NCBI GenBank assembly: GCA_033398695.1
Contig: CM065805.1
Coordinates: 75,980,762-76,044,761, forward strand
Length of the DNA stretch: 64,000 bases
Origin: Orobanche coerulescens
Taxonomy: Eukaryota; Streptophyta; Magnoliopsida; Lamiales; Orobanchaceae
Direction: 5' to 3'
The notes beneath the pieces were generated by a model. That model had not been told where the DNA came from. It made no database searches and saw nothing but the letters and a program-made list of their open reading frames with translations. A program made the translations under genes and the position numbers. Below, in pieces: positions 1 through 10,627 of this stretch. How positions within the stretch are numbered: position 1 is the first letter of the stretch; the number at the start of each line of letters is the position of its first letter.

Positions 1-232
1 TATCCTTGTCCAACATCTCGACATATCAATTACGAACATACGACATATCAAATATACATTACTCAACACATTATATCCTCAAATACAATTGTCGACCAAA
101 TACGACAATTATACCAATACTGACATCTCAGTCCTTCATTTATTTTATCCCTACTGTACAGATTCCATGTTGTACAATATAACTCGGATAAAATAATATC
201 AAACAACAGTAGTAGAAATTCCGGATATTACA
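1..232 (-). repeat. 5' end of a minus-strand LTR (family G), cut by window edge
   Basis: Read on the minus strand from 232, the sequence opens with TGTAATATCCGG, the usual start of the Tekay-type LTRs in this window, and continues leftward out of the window. Positions 1-205 resemble 45100-45335, where the same family lies next to a palindrome-rich U3. At 233 the sequence switches to Tat-lineage pol, so this LTR sits in the pol of element A. A target duplication cannot be tested because the other end is outside the window. Confidence 0.6.
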
Positions 233-1552
233 GCGTCGTCAGATGGGGCAGCCGATTTCTCTAATATCCAAATTACAAAGTCAGCAAGGCCGGCAATCGA
301 AAGAAACCTGGTGGCCACAGTTGCCGTTGCCGAAGAAAGCTGGATGACTCCGTTCATCAAATACTTGAAGGACGGGACGGTCCCTGACGACCGTATCAAA
401 GCTCGCCAACTCCAGCTCCGAGCGACCAGATACACCCTATTGGACGATCGTCTTTACATGCGAGCTTTCAGCCTTCCCCTCCTCAAGTGTATTACACCGG
501 AGTAAGGACAACTCGTTTTAGCCGAGATCCACGACGGAATCTGTGGAAACCACGCTGGCAGATGAGCTCTCATCCATAAGACAACCAGGCAAGGTTTTTT
601 CTGGCCGTCACTTCAGAAGGATGCGATCGCCTATGCCAGGTCGTGTCATAGATGTCAAGTAATGGGACCAAGTATTAAAATCTCCCCCGAGCAGCTCACC
701 TCAATGTACAGCCCATGGCCATTCGCTCAATGGGGCATCGACCTTATAGGTCCCTTACCGACGGCTCCAGGAGGTCAGAAGTTCGCCATCGTCTGGGTCG
801 ACTATTTCACCAAATGGGCAGAGGCCGAACCGCTAAACAAGATCGCCCAAGAGCAAGTGATCAAGTTTATCGGAGAAACATCATATGCCGGTTCGGTCTA
901 CCCTGTGCCATCATCTCCGACAATGGAAAGCATTCGACGGCTTAGAAGTCATGCACTCGTGATAAGTGGGGAATCAAAAGGTTGTTCTCGGCTCCCTATC
1001 ACCCTCGGACGAACGGGCGTAGAGGCGGTGAACAAGATCCTCAAACACACAATTAAAGCGCGACTAATCCGTGCTAGGACGATGGGCGGCGAGCTCCCAG
1101 ACGTTTTGTGGTCTTACCGAACAACGACCCGCAATTCAACGGGCGAAACCCCATTCGCCCTCGCCTTCGGAACAGAAGCGGTGATTCCCTCGGAGATCGC
1201 CGTCCTCAGCCATCGAACCGAGCAAGAGATGACGATCGATAATGATGTGGCCCGGCGGATCGACCTCGACATGCTCGAAGAACGTCAACTGACCTCATAA
1301 ATGAAGAACACTATCCACAAAAGGAGATCCGAAAAGTTCTTCAATTCGAAGGTCAGGGAAAGGCGGTTTCAAGTGGGCGATCTCGTCCTCAAAAAGATCC
1401 AAACCCACACAGGTGTCTTTGTACCAAGTTGGGAAGGCCCCTTCAGAATATCGAAATGGCTAACTAAGGGAGCCTACGAGCTGGAACACCCTGACGGTAC
1501 TCCGGACCGATATCCCTGGAACGCTGTACATCTGAAGAAATACTATCAATGA
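233..1552 (+). pseudogene. Tat-lineage pol 3' end: integrase remnant of element A
   Basis: This is the end of the polyprotein that inserts retrotransposon cDNA into the genome. It contains the linker upstream of integrase (about 250-505), an HHCC zinc-binding region with CHRCQ near 650, the catalytic core, and a C-terminal domain (about 1360-1552, with GPFRISKWL and PWNAVHLKKYY). The core block WGIDLIGPLPTAP and the motif ISDNG give the two catalytic Asp; VEAVNK gives the Glu. It is broken: a TAA at about 502-504, a TGA at about 562, a frame change near 880-900 that puts ISDNG in another frame, a return to frame near 1000, and a TAA at 1298-1300. The family G LTR truncates it upstream at 232. 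The absence of a chromodomain after the C-terminal domain fits Tat and excludes a chromovirus. Confidence 0.85.
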
Positions 1553-1744
1553 TAACTTTGTATTCATTTTCAACTGCCAAATGTACAAGGAATATAATGA
1601 AATATTGTTGTTCTCTATCCCATCTATTCTGGCGATCGCCCCACTAGCATATTACATACCGTCGAGGATCGTCGTTCAAGAATGACAATCCGAGGTAGAA
1701 AACAATACAGCCATGGCACTGGAGGTCGATGGAACCAACAGCTT

Positions 1745-2115
1745 CGCCCATGCAAGGTTCCTTCGAGCTTAGATCGCCCGCCCTTCGTTTAAATACGAGG
1801 CCGGCGTAGCCGAAGGACCCTCCAAAACTAATCAGTGAACACGATCGCCCTCCCTCAATGGTTCATCATCTAACATGGTGAACCCGGACAATGCGACGTG
1901 CCACTACCCCCGTCTCAACGTACACCATCGAGGGTCGCCATCTTCATGGTGGGCCGAGGTGGAAGCAGAGCTGACAAGCCGCGGGCGTGGAGTCGAATAA
2001 ACCGACGACGCCCCGCGCAAGGACTCCTCCAGACCAAGATCGCCCACCTTTCGTTTTAACACGAGGCAGGCGTAGTCTAACGGAGGACCCTCACAAAAAG
2101 TGAGTCGCGGGATAC
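1745..2115. repeat. Tandem duplication in the Tat 3' spacer
   Basis: Two diverged units share a block reading roughly GATCGCCC..CTTTCGTTT..ACGAGGC..GGCGTAG..GGACCCTC, at about 1770-1822 and 2038-2093, with the GGTGAACCCGGACAATGCGACG stretch between them. Element K carries matching units at about 60085-60130 and 60355-60420. Confidence 0.5.
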
Positions 2116-2256
2116 ACAACATCCCTCGCACACAAAGACACGATAAGGGAGGTCGGTCCATCGAACACCCCAACCATACATAATTCTTCAGAACCGACAA
2201 AACTGAAGATAGCCCGTCGAACAACCTAGTTTTTGTTTCCTTACTTACAATAAGTA

Positions 2257-2280
2257 AACAAAAACAAGGGGGCAGAGATG
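2257..2280 (+). promoter_or_regulatory. Internal purine tract, possible second PPT
   Basis: AAACAAAAACAAGGGGGCAG lies 0.35 kb beyond the antisense gene's 3' end and far from the true PPT at 16174. Element K has the equivalent in the same element orientation (59879-59899). Conservation between two diverged copies suggests function, for example as a second plus-strand primer, but this is inference. Confidence 0.35.
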
Positions 2281-2635
2281 GGTCGAGCTAATCCCAAATA
2301 CGATCGAACAAAAGGAACGACACACGATCAGCCTCACTCAAACACATTCGCTCAAACACGCGCAAGACGATCGGAGTCGTCCGACAAAAATTACAAGTAA
2401 GAATTCCGATTCAAAACATATCAATGCTTTCAACACTCAGACAATCGATCGGATGAACAAAACGTCGAAAGCAATCATACACGTACTTGTAAAAGTTGCA
2501 CGCAAACATTCAAAGGCGATCATATGAAAAGAAGAACATTTTATTCATAACGCAAGTTTCGTACATTACGGGGCCCGAAGGCATTACAAAAGGAAAACAA
2601 AAAGTACAAAGTTACAGAGGAAAACAAAATGTCTC

Positions 2636-2849
2636 TCAAGGCCCCGCCGGCTGACCATCGCCCTCAGGTTGCGGATCGGCTTCGGCCTCGGGATGAATGA
2701 GTTTACCCGTATACCAACTCAAGTCGATCCCGAAGTCGACTAAGTCAAGGATCGGCAAGGAGAACTCCGGGTGCAGAGGATTCGCGAGGGCGTAGGATTT
2801 GAAGCTCTCCATCAAGGGACCGATCTCGATCCCTGCCTTTTTAGCGGCT
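2636..2849 (-). pseudogene. Antisense Tat gene of A, end of exon 4
   Basis: This is the last 71 or so codons of the gene that begins at 15691, separated from the rest by element B. The protein continues directly from the fragment ending at 13204: (YADAVR)-AAKKAGIEIGPLMESF..., followed by PEFSLPILDLVDFGIDLSWY and an acidic, proline-rich end stopping at 2636. Element K has the uninterrupted equivalent (AAKKGGLEVGPLAENF, then PAFSLPILDLSELGVDLSWY). The join across B uses one copy of the CGAAC duplication. The function of this C-terminal region is unknown. Confidence 0.8.
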
Positions 2850-3205
2850 CGAACTGTAATACCCGGTTGTAATTCATTCATTTTCATTCAGTAATTATCA
2901 GTCTATAATTGTCACTCAGTAATTCTCACTCGTTAATAATCACTCATCATTCATGATTCATTCATTTGTGTTCACTGTTGGCATGTTGTAATCGTATATC
3001 AGTTACCGATCGGCATGTCATCTCCGGTTAGAGACCGACGGGAGTATTATCATTTTCATCGTGATTGGTAGTCGTATACTGGGAGCATCATCTTTGGCTT
3101 GTGTTAGACTTATTCACTTCCACATTCGTATGTTATGTCGGATCATTCATCAGTCGTAACGAGGAATCGGAACTGTCGGATTAATTCACCTTGGCCATCA
3201 TCGAG

Positions 3206-3775
3206 TTACGGCCGTAAGGTTCTGGGTTACGGCCGTAAGTTCAGCAGGTACGGTCGTAAGGCTGGCCGGTTACGGCCGTAAGTGGTCCAGCAGGCTGCCC
3301 AGGCATTTTGGCCGAAGGTGAGTTACGGCCGTAAGAAGGGTTAGTTACGGCCGTAAGTGGTGTTCGTAAATTTTGGGTGTTGTCGACCAAGGGTGACTTA
3401 CGGCCGTAAGGGTTGCGGCATACGGCCGTAAGTCGAGGCAGGTACGGCCGTAAGGCTTGGCCGGATACGGCCGTCTGTGCGCAGAAGGATGTCTGGCCAT
3501 TTTTGACGAAGGCGGGTTATGCCCGTAAGGTTGGCCGGATACGGCCGTATCATCCGAGTTACGGCCGTTAGGTGTGCGGTACGGCCGTAAGGCTGTCGAC
3601 GGGTGTTTTTGACGAATGCGGGTTACGCCCGTAACTCAGGAGCGGTTACGGCCGTAAGTCTGTCGGCAGGCTTTCGGACGAAGCCGAGTTACGGCCGTAC
3701 GAGTTGGCCGGTTACGGCCGTAAGGCCGTTGACTTGGAAAGTTACGGCCGTAAGAGGGCCGAGTTACGGCCGTAA
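3206..3775. promoter_or_regulatory. Array of about 20 TTACGGCCGTAA palindromes (5' LTR of B)
   Basis: I count about 20 exact or one-to-three-mismatch copies of the perfect 12-bp palindrome TTACGGCCGTAA in 570 bp, spaced roughly 20-50 bp apart with unrelated sequence between. The array ends 10 bp before the TATA-like TATTTAA. Position and symmetry suggest binding sites for a dimeric factor in the U3 enhancer. Confidence 0.75.
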
Positions 3776-3785
3776 CTTCTGGCAG

Positions 3786-3792
3786 TATTTAA
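3786..3792 (+). promoter_or_regulatory. TATA-like box of B 5' LTR
   Basis: TATTTAA directly after the palindrome array, followed by a pyrimidine-rich TTTCTCCTCACTTCTTC stretch and GA repeats typical of plant transcript leaders. The same arrangement occurs at 11552 in the 3' LTR. Confidence 0.5.
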
Positions 3793-5435
3793 GGACTTGG
3801 CCGGGTCATTTCTCCTCACTTCTTCATTTTTTTCCATCTTCATCCGAGAGAGAGGGTTGAGAGAGAGATTTTGCAATCATCAATCACTTGAGTGTGTAAT
3901 TTCATCATCTTCATTCATTTGGGAAGCTTGGTTACTCGTTTAAACTCGTGTTCTTCGGATCGAAGTGATTGAATCTTCAAGAGGTAATTTCTTCAACACC
4001 TTGGATTTCAATTTTGTGTTGAGATATGAAGTTTTGGACGTTATAATCATGTTATATGAAGGGATATGTTTATGATTATGAGTTTGTATAAGGATTCATT
4101 GGATTATTGAGGGATTATTCAAGAACACTTTGAATATCGAGTTGGATTTGGGGATTTTCGACACTATTGTTATAATCACGTTTTTGGATATTCATAACGG
4201 ATTATTGATCGTATTGGAGATGTTTTGTTGATTTGAATCACTTCTTGGGGATTTGAAGTTGGTATTGTTGAGGTTTAGTTGTAATCTATCGAAGTTGGCC
4301 TCAAAGTGTTCGATATAATGCCCCAATGAACTTGGTTTAATCGTATCGACGTCTTGAGTTCGTTATATTCGTGTTTAATTCGTTTATTGATCGGATTGTT
4401 GGTAATTGTATTGAATTAAGGTTGTTCGAGCGACCGACACTTCATTTAGGACATTTGTTCGAGGAAGGACTTTCTTCATCGGTATTGTGTAAGTTGATTC
4501 TTACTCGGTTAAAAGGATATTCATTCCTTTTGTTGTTGATCATTCATAATCATAACTCATTCATCATTGTATTAATCATATTGAGACTTGTAATTGTCGA
4601 ATAATCACTTCATTAATAAGGAACGGCGGTTCCAATCAATTCATTGAAACTATCAATCACTTCATTATCACTTTCATCTCGGTAAGTCATGCTTGACGTT
4701 GTCGGATTATTATTATTCATTGATATTCATTATGGTCATTCTCGTTCATATGACCTTCTGGGTTCATATTGCGTGGCCGGGTGCGGATGTGTGGAAATTT
4801 TAGTCAGGCACATGATGGCCATGTATTGGGAGTGATACATCGATCGTGCACACGGTAACGCTTACCTCCGTGAGACTAATTAGGTACAAGGACGGGTGTG
4901 TCCGGTCATCCGTCTTGTACACTTGCACGTAACACTACGGGCGTACTATGGTACTCCTCTTCAGCCGTAATTCATAATTAAGGATATTTCATAACTCGCT
5001 TAATTCATAATTGTGTAATTTCAACCCTTGAGGATTGTTGTTCAGATAATCACTCCCGTTTGGGGATATTGTTTTTCGTGTCATGGCAAGGCAAAGGCGC
5101 AGGAGAGCACGTTGACGGCGGGAGTCCCAGATACTAGAAGGGGGCCCACCTTTCATCATGTATTCACTATTCATGTTTTCTTTATTTATTCCAGACATTC
5201 CGTTCGAATACTCATTTCATTCAGTGTCGTGTATTTTATCGTCACATAAGATACACATGTATTCTATATTATCCTGGGTGTGTTGTATGAAACTCCTACT
5301 TGGAGTAATTGATGTTATAATGTGGTTCGGTACTACATTTACCCTGTGTAATTCTTCCTTTTTCACTCGCCTGGTGGGTCCCAGTTGGGGGTCCACGGCA
5401 CTGTAATATCCGCCTAGTTTGGGGTGTTACAGAGT

Positions 5436-5447
5436 TGGTATCGGAGC
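5436..5447 (+). promoter_or_regulatory. Primer binding site of B (tRNA-iMet)
   Basis: TGGTATCGGAGC lies 4 bp after the LTR end. It matches the complement of the plant initiator tRNA-Met 3' end (TGGTATCAGAGC) with one change. The leader to gag follows (5448-5923); a donor-like GTAAGAT is at 5571, but no clear acceptor remains before the start codon region. Confidence 0.85.
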
Positions 5448-5923
5448 GTGGTTTTTAATACTACCCTCTAAGTCATGTCTCATTTGAAATCATCGTCATC
5501 GGACTAGTATCATTGGACTTTCGCGTCACGTGTGACCTGTGCAAATGCCGAGCCAATCAGACCAAGAACTGTAAGATTTCTAATGCCATGGTATAATTTC
5601 TGGCAATAATCATTCATTCATAATTCATCAGTTAACAATCCTCAATCATCATTGTCTTTTTGACCAGGACGGTCAGATTAACTCATTAATCACTCAATTC
5701 ATTTCACTATTCAGTTGTTGATCAGGAAGATCAAATCATTAATCTTGTTAACTCGTTCAAGATAATCCTTTCAGTAATTTCATCAGATAATTTGTCACCT
5801 AAGTTAATCATTCATTTAATCACTGTATTAAAGCGTGTATGCTCATTTTCATCATCCCATATCATAATCATAACGTGATATTCATGCGGGAAATATAATC
5901 ATCATGTGACTTTCCTACTTCGC

Positions 5924-7183
5924 ATGGAAAGATCCGCAGAGGACGAGGAGGACGAGGCCGTGGAGCGGGCCAATCCCGAGAACTCGCGTGAACACACGTG
6001 CAAATGCGAAATAATGCTAATTCATCGAAATGACGCCGCCACTCATTCACCTCGACGCGATCATTCACTATCGGGAGTCGTACTCGGACACGGCTCGACC
6101 AAGGTGTCCGGTTGACCCACTCGCTTTATGCGTGGCATGATGGCCCAAATGACCAGATGGCACGGTGATGGAGACGATGCATAACTCCGTCAATCAAAAT
6201 CAACAGCTCCTCCGCCGCCACCTCGAGGCAAGAGAGGAATGTGAGCAATATCATCGGCGACATCTCGCCGCAGGCCACCGACTTTCGAGGCTCGTCCGAG
6301 CCGGCGATATTATTCATTGGCTCGAACACTTCGAGAAGTTGTTTGCTATGGTAGAGTGTCCCGAAGGACACAAAGTTTCAAGCGACTTACTACTTGGGCA
6401 AGAGCGCGCATTCTTGGTGGTTGTCGTTAAAGCCCATCAAGGATCATGTACATGGGATCGATTCAAAACTCTCATGATGGAGAGGTATTATCCGGCCCCA
6501 CTCGGAGAGGCCAAGCCGCGAGTTACTCACTCCCGACCCTCATCGACGAGGATGTTCTCGCCATTGCCGAGAAATTTCAGAACTTCTTCCGTTCGCCTCA
6601 TCTATCATTCATTCCGAGGCAGATAAGATTAAGTATTTCAGCAAGAGGTGAAACCCCGTATGAGACTACGGTTGCTTAATCATAATTGCACCACGTTGGT
6701 GAATTCATTGAGAAAGCTCTTACCTATGAGCTATCGCTAAGGAGATTGCTAAGCAGCAACCTTCGTCTGCTAGCAAGAAATCGAAGAATCGTAACCAGTC
6801 TGAGGGCGGTCAGACAACCTTCAAGAAACCCCGTGCGGGCTCTGCTTTTTCTAAGCGACCTCCTGTGTCGTCAAAACCCGCGGAATCTCAGTCTCGAGCA
6901 GCCAGTTCGGCCATCACCTGTTATAACTGTGGAGACCTTGGTCATGTCAGCACCAAGTGTCCGAGACACCACACTTGTCATAATCAGTGGAATTGTTGGG
7001 CATAAGGCCCGCTTTTTCCGTAGGGACTCCAAACCTACTCGGACGTCATCTCAAGCCCCAAGCCACTGCTCGTAATCAAAGCATTTCAATCGGGCTGTTT
7101 AAAACGACGGAGCGACTAAAGGTGGAGCCTATAGCCGCAGACGGAGCGTCAGGCACGGGACTAGCAAGCCCCGGATTTATGAG
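5924..7183 (+). pseudogene. Gag of element B, frameshifted
   Basis: Gag is the capsid/nucleocapsid protein that packages element RNA. An ATG at 5924 opens a frame that is soon wrong: one frame over, 5930-5980 reads as an arginine-glycine repeat (RRGRGGRGRGAGQ), as at the Gag start of elements C, E and F. The core Gag region follows in pieces: about 6165-6510 (VECPEGHKV, WDRFKTLMMERYYP), about 6530-6600 (PTLIDEDVLAIAEKFQNF) and later pieces in other frames. One complete CCHC zinc knuckle, CYNCGDLGHVSTKC, is at 6919-6960. At least three frameshifts prevent a functional protein. Confidence 0.75.
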
Positions 7184-10100
7184 ATGAAGAAGACCGATGA
7201 TCCCGAGGCCCGAATGATCTCAGGTACACTCGATATTCTATCTCAACCTGTGTGTACCCTTTTTGATACTGGTGCATCACATTCATTCATTTCCGAGTCA
7301 TGTTTGAGTAGACTACGTCTGGGTAGTGCTACTAGTTGTGAGCCTTATGTCATTGGCCTACCTGATGGTAGACGAATTATCGGTAATCGTGAGATTCAGA
7401 ATTGTCCGATTCAGTTTCATGGTCGTGTATGGCCAGCGGACCTAATCGTAGTAGATTTTCCGAGGGACGACGTCATTTTCGGTATTGATTGGATGGATCG
7501 TCATGATGCCATCATTAGTGTCCGTAAGCATATGATCACTATCCTTTCAGACGATGGGGTGGAATGTGTATTTCAGGGAGGTAATCCCGGCTGTTCGGGT
7601 AAGGTCATTAATTTGATGAAAGCAGTGCGATTACTCAGTCAGGGATGTGTTGGTTATTGGTGCTTCATGACCAAAACCGAGAAGTCATCAGCAATGTTGA
7701 CAGATATTCTGGTAGTGAGGGAGTATGCCGACGTTTTTCCAGACGAGTTACCTGGTTTGCCTCCACAGAGAGATGTGGAATTCACGATTGAGTTGGAGCA
7801 CAACGCCTCCGATATCAAAGGCACCGTCTGGATGGCCCCGGCGAAATGCAGGAATTAAAGAACTAACTTGAGGAGTTGTTCGAGAAGGGTTATATCCGAC
7901 CGAGTGCATCTCCGTGGGGAGCACCCGTGTTGTTTGTCAAGAAGAAGGATGGTTCATTTCGTTTGTGTATCGATTATCGGAGTTGAACAGTGACAATCAA
8001 GAATAAGTATCCCTTACCCCGTATTGATGATCTTTTAGATCAACTTCAGGGAGCTTCAGTATTTTCCAAGATCGACTTAAGATCTGGATATCACCAGCTG
8101 CGGATTCGAGAGTCGGATATCGCGAGGACGGCGTTTCGAACACGCTATGGTCATTATGAGTTCGTAGTTATGCCGTTCGGGCTAACTAATGCACCTGCGG
8201 TATTCATGGAATTGATGAATCGGGTTTTCATCGACTTTTTGGATCAGTTTGTTGTTGTCTTCATCGACGATATTTTGATTTATTCTCGTAGCCGAGAGGA
8301 TCACGAGGTTCATCTTCATCAGGTTCTCGACGTGTTGAGACGAGAGCAACTTTTTGGAAAGTTTTCCAAGTGCGAGTTCTGGATGTCCGAAGTGACTTTT
8401 CTCGGACATGTAATTTCGTCAGACGGAGTTCGTGTCGACCCTCAGAAGACGGAGGCTATCCGAGACTGGTTACCTCCGAAGAATGTTAAGGAAATCCGAA
8501 GTTTTCTCGGATTAGCGGGCTATTATCGGCGATTTGTGGAGGGGTTTTCTAGGATTGCTCAACCCTTGACAAACCTTTTGCGAAAGGATAAGAAATACAC
8601 GTGGTCCGACGCGTGTCAGCGGAGTTTTGAGGAACTCAAGAGCCGGTTAATGTCAGCACCTGTACATTCCTTGCCGCAGGGAACGGAGGGATTCGTGGTT
8701 TATAGTGATGCATCCGGACAGGGTCTCGTATGTGTACTCATGCAGAATGGGAAGGTTATTGATTATGCTTCTCGGCAACTGAGACCTTACGAGGTTAACT
8801 ATCCGACTCACGACCTGGAACTGGCAGCCGTGGTGTTCGCATTGAAGATTTGGCGTCATTATCTTTATGGCGTTACTTGTTAGATATTCACCGATCATAA
8901 GAGTTTAAAGTATATATTTACTCAGAAGGAGTTAAATATGCGACAGAGACGGTGGTTGGAATTAATCAAAGATTATGATATCGAGATCCTTTACCACCCA
9001 GGCAAGGCGAATGTTGTCGCCGACGCCTTGAGTCGTAAGTCCGTTCAGGAGCAGATGCTTGCTCGTCTAACAGTTCAGAAGGAGCTTCAGCAGGAATTCT
9101 TTAGACCCGAGATCGAGGTCTGGCTTCAGCGAGTTCAGGGACAGCTTTTTATGTTAGAGATTTCATCGTCACTTGAGGAGGTAATCAGAGAGAATCAGAG
9201 TTCAGACCCTTCATTGTTGCGCATTCGTGAGGATGTGGCTCAAGGGAAAGCCCCTGGGTTCGTGGTCCACGAGGATGGACTTTTGAGATTTAAGAATCGG
9301 TTGTGCGTACCGGCGAATGACGAGTTGAAAAACTCGATTTTGAAAGAAGCTCATGCTACCCCTTATTACATTCATCCGGCTCTAGCAAGATGTACAAGGA
9401 CTTGAAACAAAATTACGGTGGAGTAATATGAAGCGAGAAGTCGCAGAATTTGTTTCGAGATGCTTAACTCACAACAAGTTAAGATTGAGCATCGGCGACG
9501 CCGGTATCTTTGAAACCTCTCCCTATTCCAGAGTGGAAGTGGGAAGACATTTCTATGGATTTCATCACGAGTTTGACGACGAGTCGTTGTGGCATGAATA
9601 CGATCTGGGTGATTGTGGACCGCTTAACTAAATCAGCTCATTTCCTTGAGATCAAGGATACGTGGGGTCCCGAGAGACTGGCCCAGTTATTCATCAAGGA
9701 GATAGTGAGACTGCACGGTACTCCTAAGAGTATCGTTTCTGATCGTGACGGACGATTTGTGTCTCATTTTTGGAAATCAGTTCATCGTGCTATGGGAACT
9801 CACTCAATCTCGCATCGCCTTTCATCCTCAGTCCGACGGACAATCAGAAAGGACTATTCAGACATTAGAGGACATGTTGAGGGCATGCGTCCTCAATTGG
9901 AAGGACGATTGGGAAGCCCAACTACCATTGATCAAGTTCACGTATAATAATAGTTGGCATGCTTCCATTAAGATGGCACCTTACGAGGCCTTGTATGGTC
10001 GTCGTTGTCGATCTCCTTTGTGTTGGGATGACTTGTCAGAATCAATCGGCACCGAGCCCGATATGCTTATAGCCGCCCGGGAGAAGGTAGCTTTGATCAA

Positions 10101-10592
10101 GAGTCGTATGTTGACATTTCAGTCGGCAAATCATATGCAGATAATCGTCGTCGACCACTAGAGTTCGAGACGGGTGACCACGTTTTGGTCAAGGTATCCC
10201 CGAGTCGAGGTATTTTCCGTTTCGGAAAACGGGGGAAGTTGAGTCCGAGATTTATTGGACCGTTTGAAATATTGAATCGAGTAGGCGAGTTAGCTTATCG
10301 ATTGGCTTTACCTCCGGCATTGAGTCGAATTCATAATGTGTTTCACGTCTCTCAGTTGCGGAAGTATGTTGCCGACCCGAGCCACATACTTCAGTTTGAC
10401 GAAATCGAGATCGCAGATGATCATTCGTACGAGGAGCGTCCTGTACGAGTGTTGGAGCGGCGAATCAAACAGTTGAGGAACAACACGATCCCTTTGGTCA
10501 AGATTCAGTGGTCCAGACACGGAGTCAAAGAGGCCACTTGGGAAACCGAGGAGAGTATGCAGGAGAGTCATCCCGAGTTGTTTGACCCTTAG
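7184..10592 (+). pseudogene. Pol of element B: protease, RT, RNase H, integrase, chromodomain
   Basis: The domains are in Ty3/gypsy order. Aspartic protease has LFDTGASHSF near 7259-7288. Reverse transcriptase (about 7870-8650) has [15 protein letters not shown] and the catalytic FIDDILIYS at 8260-8286. RNase H (about 8695-9030) has [10 protein letters not shown] and FTDHKSLKY. Integrase (about 9290-10150) has the core MDFI, SDRDG and QSERTIQ carrying D, D and E, although the HHCC region is degraded. The chromodomain (about 10430-10585) includes PLVKIQWSRHGVKEATW, and a TAG ends it at 10590-10592. Breaks include a frameshift near 7835, a stop near 7866, a frameshift near 7982, TAG at 8881-8883, and further frameshifts near 9390, 9420, 9630, 9810 and 10150. 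Catalytic residues mostly survive, so decay looks random. Confidence 0.9.
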
Positions 10593-10614
10593 TTTCGGGG
10601 ACGAAACTCTTTTT

Positions 10615-10627
10615 AAGGGGGGGAGTA
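10615..10627 (+). promoter_or_regulatory. Polypurine tract of B
   Basis: AAGGGGGGGAGTA ends directly at the 3' LTR start. It is preceded by TTTCGGGGACGAAACTC, a short inverted repeat present just after pol in all the Tekay copies here. Confidence 0.85.

Larger units (their letters stand above)
1553..2635. other. Spacer between pol and the antisense gene in element A
   Basis: I see no coding sequence here. It holds a diverged tandem duplication (about 1745-2115) and a purine tract (2257-2280). The same spacer exists in element K at about 59540-60800 in the opposite orientation. Tat-lineage elements are known for long, variable untranslated regions between pol and the 3' LTR that often contain tandem repeats. 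Confidence 0.6.
2855..5431 (+). repeat. 5' LTR of element B
   Basis: TG...CA ends (TGTAATACC...GTGTTACA), 2,577 bp. U3 carries the palindrome cluster at 3206-3775 and a TATA-like TATTTAA at 3786. The transcript start is expected shortly after that. The remainder is R/U5, with no credible gene. Short frames at 4371-4604, 4989-5249 and 5158-5406 recur in the other LTR and do not look like proteins. Confidence 0.93.

Noticed and set aside
2257..2280. PPT marking a 3' LTR at 2280
   Set aside because: No LTR start follows; the antisense gene follows, and the true PPT and LTR are at 16174 and 16189.
3206..3775. CRISPR-like array (short palindromic repeats with spacers)
   Set aside because: The repeat is only 12 bp, spacing is irregular, it lies in the U3 of a plant LTR and there are no cas genes.
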